A DNA stretch of 64,000 bases from Gammaproteobacteria bacterium (GTDB taxonomy: Bacteria > Pseudomonadota > Gammaproteobacteria > Nitrococcales > Nitrococcaceae). Numbering within the stretch: the stretch's first letter is position 1; each line of letters begins with the position of its first letter. Made by a program: the position numbers and the translations under genes. The stretch spans positions 1-64,000 of the forward strand of contig JAUILK010000012.1 in NCBI GenBank assembly GCA_030433275.1. Reading direction: 5' to 3'. Shown here one piece after another: positions 63,193 through 64,000 of the stretch. A model generated the notes under the pieces. That model did not search any database. It had not been told where the DNA came from and was given only the letters and a program-made list of their open reading frames with translations.

Positions 63193-64000
63193 ATCGTCGC
63201 CATTCAATGCCGTTTGGAGCCGAGATCCAAACCGATGGCCGAGTGCGTTTCCGCCTGTGGGCGCCGGCGCTTGAGCGGCTCACCTTGGCGCTCGAGAATC
63301 CGGCGGAAGAGCGGCTTTTGGACATGGAACCCCAGGCGGGCGGTTGGTTTGAGCTCACGAGCGCGGCGGCCCACGTGGGCAGCCGCTATCGCTTCGTGCT
63401 GCCCGATGGCAAGCGCGTTCCCGACCCCGCCGCGCGGTTCAATCCCGAGGATGTACACGGCCCGAGCGAAGTAATCGATCCCATGGCGTTTTGTTGGGAG
63501 GATGCCGATTGGCATGGGCGCCCCTGGCAGGAGGCGGTGATTTACGAACTGCACGTGGGGGCATTCAGCTCCAGCGGTACCTTCGATGGCGTGCGGGAAC
63601 GGCTTGATCACCTGGCAACGCTCGGCGTCACCGCACTCGAACTCATGCCGGTGACGGATTTCCCAGGCAAGTGCAACTGGGGCTACGATGGGGTGTTGCC
63701 CTTTGCCCCCGACAGCCGATACGGACGGCCCGACGCGCTCAAGCGGCTCGTGCAGGCCGCGCACCGCCATGGGCTTATGGTGCTGCTCGATGTCGTCTAC
63801 AACCACTTTGGCCCCGAGGGCAATTATCTGCAGGCCTACGCGCCGGCGTTTTTTACTCACCGGCATACCACGCCGTGGGGTGCGGCGATCAACTTCGACG
63901 GCAAGCACAGCCGAGCGGTGCGACGCTTTTTCATCGACAACGCGCTCTATTGGCTAGAGGAATTCAATCTGGATGGGCTGCGGCTCGACGCCGTACACGC
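63189..64000 (+). CDS. treZ: Malto-oligosyltrehalose trehalohydrolase, truncated by window end
   Basis: The first 270 codons of TreZ (GH13_10), whose product releases trehalose from maltooligosyl-trehalose. CBM48-like N-terminal domain ([21 protein letters not shown], parts), [45 protein letters not shown] (parts), [13 protein letters not shown], and the nucleophile D267 in GLRLDAVH at the very edge. The rest, and probably treY (and perhaps malQ or glgA), lie beyond 64000. ATG overlaps the glgX stop. Confidence 0.96.

Overview
ORGANISM. The window is GC-rich chromosomal DNA (clearly above 50% G+C by eye in the genes) from a proteobacterium, most likely a gammaproteobacterium. Signs are a plant-type (class II) glutamate-cysteine ligase, EmrAB, MtfA, rhomboid and EF-G-like genes of proteobacterial type, CCA-encoding tRNA genes, and frequent ATGA/GTGA start-stop overlaps. 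The PEP-CTERM tail on a MauG-like dihaem protein, the NarK-like porter and the GlgE/TreS storage pathway would suit an environmental, possibly sulfur- or nitrogen-cycling member. I cannot name a genus.

LAYOUT. 0-5 kb: a lone low-GC 179-aa protein, then a minus-strand operon cstA - 38-aa ORF - CC-ending small protein - ArsA-like ATPase, preceded by yggS. 5-8 kb: a NarK-like porter between two decayed IS630-type transposase copies. 8-11 kb: glgC, two glycosyltransferases of the TIGR04282/TIGR04283 type, tRNA-Ala(CGC) and tRNA-Arg(CCT). 11-19 kb: PP2C phosphatase, methyltransferase, HbpS/GlcG-like protein, DUF1499 protein, AEC transporter, M28 peptidase, EF-G-like GTPase. 19.6-28.8 kb: SLC13/DASS transporter, then a signalling island (GGDEF-EAL protein, globin, H-NOX, hybrid histidine kinase with HPt) that converges on a receiver-domain/glutamate-dehydrogenase fusion. 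29-34 kb: PEP-CTERM dihaem peroxidase-like protein, LprI-MliC lysozyme-inhibitor-like protein, an orphan small membrane protein, and a MerR/CDF metal-efflux pair. 34.5-45 kb: marR-emrA-emrB, hydrolase/SDR, MtfA peptidase with a hydroxyacid dehydrogenase, YbaK-like deacylase, gshA, a two-domain kinase. 45-53.5 kb: cysteine synthase, PhaB-like reductase, rhomboid, DUF3422, IS3 and Y1 transposase scars, bioA-bioD and a methyltransferase. 53.5-64 kb: a plus-strand glycogen/trehalose operon glgB-glgE-treS/mak-glgX-treZ that runs off the end.

HOW IT WORKS TOGETHER. The storage operon, with glgC at 8 kb, encodes the trehalose-to-maltose-1-phosphate-to-alpha-glucan route (TreS-Mak, GlgE, GlgB) plus debranching (GlgX) and the first identified step of glucan-to-trehalose conversion (TreZ). 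The most striking region is 23.6-28.8 kb. A haem NO sensor (H-NOX) lies 4 bp upstream of a hybrid kinase that ends in an HPt domain. The only nearby free receiver domain is fused to a complete glutamate dehydrogenase encoded convergently, with the stop codons overlapping. I infer, without proof, a gas-responsive phosphorelay that controls glutamate dehydrogenase directly at the protein level.

LIMITS. Calls rest on reading translated sequence and remembered family motifs; no database search was possible. No CRISPR array, rRNA or intact insertion sequence was seen.
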